From the NCBI RefSeq assembly GCF_018279705.1, contig NZ_CP036498.1:1-64000 (forward strand): a stretch of 64,000 nucleotides of DNA, written 5' to 3'. This document shows positions 60,193-64,000 of this stretch, in pieces. Positions within the stretch are counted from its first letter, which is position 1; each line of letters starts with the position of its first letter. The position numbers were made by a program, and so were the translations under genes. Under the pieces are notes generated by a model. That model searched no databases. It was not told the DNA's origin and saw only the letters and a program-made list of their open reading frames with translations. The DNA is from Tardiphaga alba. GTDB taxonomy: Bacteria; Pseudomonadota; Alphaproteobacteria; Rhizobiales; Xanthobacteraceae.

Positions 60193-60681
60193 CTAGCGCT
60201 TCTTGCGCAAACGGACGACCATATCGATGCGGCTGATTTCGAAGCCCTCGGGGACTTCCGGCATCTTGGTCAGAACGAGGTTCTGGTTCGGGATATCGAC
60301 CAGTTCGTGGTTGTTCTCGAAATAGTAGTGGTGATGGGTCGTCACATTTGTATCGAAATAGGTCTTCGTACCATCGACGCTGACCTGGCGGAGCAGGCCC
60401 GAATCCGTGAGCTGGTTCAGGGTGTTGTAGACGGTCGCCAGCGACACCGGCACCTTGGCCAGGGTGGCTTCCTCATACAGCATTTCAGCGGTGAGATGGC
60501 GCGCGCCCTTGCCGAACAGCAGCCAACCCAGCGCCATGCGCTGACGGGTGGGACGCAGGCCGACCGACTGCAGCATCTCGTTGACGTCATGCCACGGGCA
60601 ACCAGTCAGGGCCGGCTGGCGGCCATGATTGATTTCGGCAACCGCGGTTGCGTCGTCCATCGTCGAAATGCTGTCGCTCAT
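60193..60681 (-). CDS. irr: Iron response regulator Irr
   Basis: Irr is the haem-responsive Fur-family regulator of iron genes in Rhizobiales. From ATG 60681 the protein has 162 residues, the haem regulatory motif GCPW with C28 (instability under iron sufficiency in Bradyrhizobium), the winged helix RPTRQRMALGWLLF and VSLATVYNTLNQL, and the His cluster HHHYYFENNHE. The frame to 60765 is not used. It is divergent from fabA, as in related genomes. Confidence 0.95.
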   Translation of the reverse strand: MSDSISTMDDATAVAEINHGRQPALTGCPWHDVNEMLQSVGLRPTRQRMALGWLLFGKGARHLTAEMLYEEATLAKVPVSLATVYNTLNQLTDSGLLRQVSVDGTKTYFDTNVTTHHHYYFENNHELVDIPNQNLVLTKMPEVPEGFEISRIDMVVRLRKKR

Positions 60682-60917
60682 ATCCACGTCGGTAATCCCA
60701 TCACTTCCACGCAATTCTACTCGGAAATTCCCCAATAATATAAAAACAGAGGGCTCCAGATGCAAGATTTTCGCAACTAGCGCGGTCTGGGCATGGAACC
60801 GTGCATTGCAGCACAGCGCCGAAGCGCAAATATGCCGTTAAAAGCGGGCGATACGCCGCTTTGCCGCCTCATGGGCGTATGATAGAGAGCCCCACACCGG
60901 GACAGGTTCCCGTGTAA

Positions 60918-60934
60918 TTTGGAACAATTCTATA
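60918..60934. promoter_or_regulatory. Candidate Irr box (ICE motif) between irr and fabA
   Basis: TTTGGAACAATTCTATA agrees with TTTAGAA-N3-TTCTAAA at 12 of 14 fixed positions. It lies 57 bases before the fabA start and about 240 before irr. The rest of the 309-base gap holds the two promoters and no gene. Confidence 0.5.
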
Positions 60935-60990
60935 CCGGCTTTCTTGGTTAAAGTCAGCCGCTAGACAGCAGTGGACCCAGAAAGCGCGGT

Positions 60991-61527
60991 ATGCTCAAGG
61001 ACAAAAAGAACAGCTACACCTACGAAGACCTGCTGGCTTGCGGCCGCGGCGAGCTGTTCGGACCGGGCAATGCCCAGCTGCCATTGCCCCCGATGCTGAT
61101 GTTCGATCGCATCACCACCATCACTGAAGACGGTGGTGAATATGGCAAGGGATTCATTCAGGCCGAGCTGGACGTCAATCCGGACCTCTGGTTCTTCGCC
61201 TGCCACTTCAAGAACGATCCGGTGATGCCCGGCTGCCTTGGCCTCGACGCCATGTGGCAGATGGTCGGCTTCTTCCTGGGCTGGTCCGGCGGCATCGGCC
61301 CCGGCCGCGCGCTCGGCCTCGGCGATCTGAAGTTCACCGGACAGGTTCTGACCAGTGTCAAAAAGGTCGTCTACACGATCGACGTCAAGCGCGTGATGCG
61401 CTCGAAATTGTGGCTGGGCATTGCCGACGGCTCGCTTTCGGCTGATGGCGAGATTATCTATCGGGCAAAGGATTTGAAGGTCGGCCTGTTCAAGCAGGAC
61501 GCCGCCGCAATGCAGTCGGGAACGTAA
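60991..61527 (+). CDS. fabA: 3-hydroxydecanoyl-ACP dehydratase/isomerase
   Basis: FabA dehydrates 3-hydroxydecanoyl-ACP and isomerises the product, opening the anaerobic route to unsaturated fatty acids. The 178-residue hot-dog protein has catalytic H72 and D86 ([20 protein letters not shown]), two positions later than E. coli H70 and D84. fabB follows after 82 bases. Confidence 0.97.
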   Translation: MLKDKKNSYTYEDLLACGRGELFGPGNAQLPLPPMLMFDRITTITEDGGEYGKGFIQAELDVNPDLWFFACHFKNDPVMPGCLGLDAMWQMVGFFLGWSGGIGPGRALGLGDLKFTGQVLTSVKKVVYTIDVKRVMRSKLWLGIADGSLSADGEIIYRAKDLKVGLFKQDAAAMQSGT

Positions 61528-61609
61528 TCTAACCACTGCGATTCACGGCGGTGTCCGAGGGGGAGACCGCCAAGTCCACAACAACGTTAGTTCAAAGGGC
61601 GAGACGATC

Positions 61610-62836
61610 ATGAGACGGGTTGTCGTCACCGGGATGGGCATTGTTTCATCCATCGGAAACAACACGCAGGAAGTGCTTGCGAGCCTCCACGAGGCAAAGT
61701 CTGGCATCACGCGTGCCGAGAAACATGCGGAGCTTGGCTTCCGCTCGCAGGTGCAGGGCGCGCCCACGATCAATCCAGCTGATGTCGTCGATCGCCGCGC
61801 CATGCGTTTCCTCGGCGAAGGCGCCGCCTGGAATCACATCGCCATGGAGCAGGCGATCCAGGATTCAGGCCTGTCGCCCGCTGAAGTCTCTGACGAACGC
61901 ACCGGCATCATCATGGGCTCGGGCGGCCCGTCGGCACGCACCATCGTCGATTCCGCCGATATCACCCGCAGCAAGGGCCCCAAGCGCGTCGGCCCATTTG
62001 CCGTGCCGAAGGCGATGTCGTCTACGGCATCCGCCACGCTCGCGACCTGGTTCAAGATCAAGGGCGTGAACTATTCGATCTCGTCCGCCTGTGCGACCTC
62101 GAATCATTGCATCGGCAACGCCTATGAAATGATCCAGTGGGGCAAGCAGGACGTGGTGTTTGCCGGCGGCTGTGAAGAACTCGACTGGTCGCTGTCGGTG
62201 CTGTTCGACGCCATGGGCGCCATGTCGTCGAAATACAACGACACGCCGGCCACCGCCTCGCGCCCCTATGACGTCAATCGCGACGGTTTCGTCATCGCCG
62301 GCGGCGCTGGCGTGCTGGTGCTGGAAGAACTTGAGCACGCGAAAGCGCGCGGTGCGAAAATCTATGGCGAGATCATCGGCTATGGCGCGACCTCGGACGG
62401 CTACGACATGGTCGCGCCATCCGGCGAAGGCGCCGAGCGCTGCATGAAGATGGCGTTGGCGACCACCGGCGGCATCAAGATCGACTACATCAATCCGCAC
62501 GCGACCTCGACCCCGGCCGGCGATCCGCCGGAAATGCAGGCGATCCGCAACGTGTTCGGCGTCGGCGACAAGTCTCCGCCGATTTCCGCAACCAAGGCGC
62601 TCACCGGCCATTCGCTCGGCGCCACCGGCGTGCAGGAAGCGATCTATTCGCTGCTGATGATGCAGAACGGCTTCATTTGCGAGAGCGCCAACATCACCGA
62701 ACTCGATCCGGTGTTTGCCGACATGCCGATCGTACGCAAGCGCATCGACAATGCCAAGCTCGGCGCCGTGCTGTCGAACTCGTTCGGCTTCGGCGGCACC
62801 AATGCGACGCTGGTGTTCAAGCGCCTGGATGCGTGA
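61610..62836 (+). CDS. fabB: 3-oxoacyl-ACP synthase I
   Basis: FabB elongates unsaturated acyl-ACP. The 408-residue condensing enzyme has catalytic C161 ([10 protein letters not shown]), His in [11 protein letters not shown] and His in [12 protein letters not shown]. It follows fabA as usual. In Rhizobiales fabI commonly comes next; here a repeat and an insertion sequence intervene. Confidence 0.97.
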   Translation: MRRVVVTGMGIVSSIGNNTQEVLASLHEAKSGITRAEKHAELGFRSQVQGAPTINPADVVDRRAMRFLGEGAAWNHIAMEQAIQDSGLSPAEVSDERTGIIMGSGGPSARTIVDSADITRSKGPKRVGPFAVPKAMSSTASATLATWFKIKGVNYSISSACATSNHCIGNAYEMIQWGKQDVVFAGGCEELDWSLSVLFDAMGAMSSKYNDTPATASRPYDVNRDGFVIAGGAGVLVLEELEHAKARGAKIYGEIIGYGATSDGYDMVAPSGEGAERCMKMALATTGGIKIDYINPHATSTPAGDPPEMQAIRNVFGVGDKSPPISATKALTGHSLGATGVQEAIYSLLMMQNGFICESANITELDPVFADMPIVRKRIDNAKLGAVLSNSFGFGGTNATLVFKRLDA

Positions 62837-62877
62837 GGCTTCGGCCTTAACGGTCTGGCTATCACCACGTTCCGGTT

Positions 62878-62962
62878 GTCATCCCCGCGAAAGCGGGGGA
62901 TCCAGTAGACACCCACATTTGTAGCCACACTCTGACAGAGCATACTGGATCGCCCGGTCAAG
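62878..62962. repeat. Dispersed palindromic repeat interrupted by an insertion sequence
   Basis: It starts GTCATCCCCGCGAAAGCGGG and reaches TACTGGATCGCCCGGTCAAG. Compared with the copy at 2793-2890, the expected closing arm CCGGGCGATGAC is missing, and IS sequence starts at once. Confidence 0.8.
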
Positions 62963-64000
62963 TGTACGGCCCGAAGAGATAGGTAACACCCGTTCGGAGA
63001 CATGGGTAACACATCGTCGGCATGGATGGCTTGAGGAGGCCGGCATGCCTTGGCGCGAGGTGTCACACATGGATCAGAGAATGGAGTTCGTTCGGCTGTT
63101 TCAGCAGCCGGACGTCAATCGGCGGGAACTGTGCCGCCGTTTCCAGATCAGCCCGAAGACCGGCTATAAATGGCTGGCCCGTGCCCAAACCACTGAAGCC
63201 CGGTGGGCACAGGATCAATCGCGCCGGCCCCATGTCTCGCCCAAGCGGAGCGATCTGGAGGTCGAAGCCGCTGTGCTGGCGATACGCGATGCGCATCCGG
63301 CCTGGGGCGCGCGCAAGATCCGGCGCCGGCTCGACGATCGGCAAGCAAGCCTGCCGGCCGCCTCGACGGTGCATGCCATGCTGGCACGGCACGACCGTGT
63401 GCCGGCTCCTAACCAGCCGTCGCACTACACGCGCTTCGAGCATCCGGCTCCCAACGATCTGTGGCAGATGGACTTCAAGGGGCGCTTCCCGCTCGGTGAG
63501 GGGATGTGCCATCCACTCACCATGATCGACGACCATTCCCGCTATGCGCTGTGCCTTCAGGCCTGCAGCAATGAGCGGCAGGATACGGTGCAGCAGCATC
63601 TCATCGGCTGCTTCCGGCGCTACGGCCTGCCGCAGGCGTTTCTGGTCGATAACGGCGTACCGTGGGGCACCTGCTCTGAAGTCAGGTGGACGCGGCTGCG
63701 CGTCTGGCTGCTCAAGCTCGGCGTCGATGTCATCTATGCCCGCCCGTATCACCCGCAGACCAAGGGCAAGAACGAACGCTTCCATCGCACCCTCAAGAGC
63801 GAAGTCCTGTCGATGGCGACCTATCGCACCACCCAACAAATGCAGCAGGCTTTCGACCGCTGGCGGCATGTCTACAATGCCGAGCGGCCGCACCAAGCGC
63901 TCGGCTACGACGTGCCGGCGAACCGCTACCGACCGAGCACTCGTGCCATGCCAGGCCAATTGCGGGAGCCAGACTATGACGAGGGCACGATCGTGCGCCG
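62963..64000 (+). mobile_element. IS481-type insertion sequence, right end outside the window
   Basis: The left end begins TGTACGGCCCGAAG, with the TGT start and GGTAACACC repeats typical of IS481-family ends, and is followed by one transposase gene. The element breaks a palindromic repeat after fabB. Its right end and target duplication are beyond position 64000. Confidence 0.82.
63045..64000 (+). CDS. IS481 family transposase, 3' end outside the window
   Basis: At least 318 residues are visible, open to the edge. An N-terminal HTH (RRELCRRFQISPKTGYKWL) precedes an rve-type DDE core: D in LWQMDFKGRF, D in FLVDNG and E in KGKNERFHRTLK. All three catalytic residues are present, so the enzyme could be active. 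GAGGAGG lies just before the ATG. Confidence 0.93.
   Translation, partial: MPWREVSHMDQRMEFVRLFQQPDVNRRELCRRFQISPKTGYKWLARAQTTEARWAQDQSRRPHVSPKRSDLEVEAAVLAIRDAHPAWGARKIRRRLDDRQASLPAASTVHAMLARHDRVPAPNQPSHYTRFEHPAPNDLWQMDFKGRFPLGEGMCHPLTMIDDHSRYALCLQACSNERQDTVQQHLIGCFRRYGLPQAFLVDNGVPWGTCSEVRWTRLRVWLLKLGVDVIYARPYHPQTKGKNERFHRTLKSEVLSMATYRTTQQMQQAFDRWRHVYNAERPHQALGYDVPANRYRPSTRAMPGQLREPDYDEGTIVR

Noticed and set aside
63022..63525. 167-codon frame at the IS element start.
   Set aside because: It is out of frame with the intact transposase that starts at 63045 and runs to the edge with all DDE residues.

Overview
The window reads as the dnaA-proximal start of an alphaproteobacterial chromosome, most likely a member of the Nitrobacteraceae/Bradyrhizobiaceae (Bradyrhizobium, Rhodopseudomonas, Tardiphaga, Afipia group). 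The reasons are the high GC content, the dnaA-dnaN-recF-gyrB block, a fixNOQP-type cbb3 oxidase with FixK-like boxes, an Irr regulator with a GCPW heme motif next to fabA-fabB, and several families of dispersed palindromic repeats familiar from this group. The genus cannot be fixed from sequence reading alone. I saw no tRNA, rRNA or CRISPR array.

Layout. 1-9 kb: replication block dnaA, dnaN, recF, gyrB, with a periplasmic repeat protein gene (4.1-6.3 kb) that carries an in-frame amber stop. 9-16 kb, minus strand: bo3 quinol oxidase cyoABCD, a SURF1 assembly factor and a RegB/RegA-type redox two-component system, closely packed. 16-19 kb: an MFS transporter, and an SDR divergent from a TetR regulator. 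19-26 kb, minus strand: cbb3 oxidase ccoN-O-Q-P, a small membrane protein, a DUF2189-like membrane protein, fixI and ccoS; no fixG or fixH is present. 26-39 kb: mixed metabolic genes (NTF2-like, DUF2867-like, FUSC, MmgE/PrpD, DUF1080, pirin, purC, a SulP transporter with a separated cNMP domain, a LysR remnant, gabD, a serine hydrolase). 40-47 kb: adenosine kinase, murJ, trpS, a universal stress protein, nfuA between two composite repeats, and a soluble triple-PAS chemoreceptor. 47.6-57.5 kb, plus strand: a conserved housekeeping run tsaB-rimI-mur-HAD-miaB-phoH-ybeY-corC-lnt-XRE-trmB. 57.6-64 kb: a 2-hydroxyacid dehydrogenase, two secreted proteins, irr divergent from fabA-fabB, and an IS481-type element running off the right edge.

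How it fits together. Two terminal oxidases, one quinol-using (cyo) and one high-affinity cytochrome c oxidase (cco), lie within 17 kb. Both have a TTGC-N6-GCAA (FixK/FNR-like) box upstream, and a RegBA-type redox sensor follows cyo, so the left third is a respiratory control region. A 19-bp palindrome in the cyo promoter region recurs in near-identical form at 26.73 kb, which suggests an unidentified shared repressor.

Four loci look damaged by a single base: the amber codon at 4368, a frame break between the SulP and cNMP domains near 35.19 kb, a LysR gene without its DNA-binding domain near 36.38 kb, and a shortened C-run at the end of corC near 54.33 kb. These may be real lesions or residual assembly errors. 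I found no clear case of a wholly new multi-gene system. The strongest leads are the shared palindrome, the altered cbb3 assembly cluster and the amber-interrupted repeat protein.
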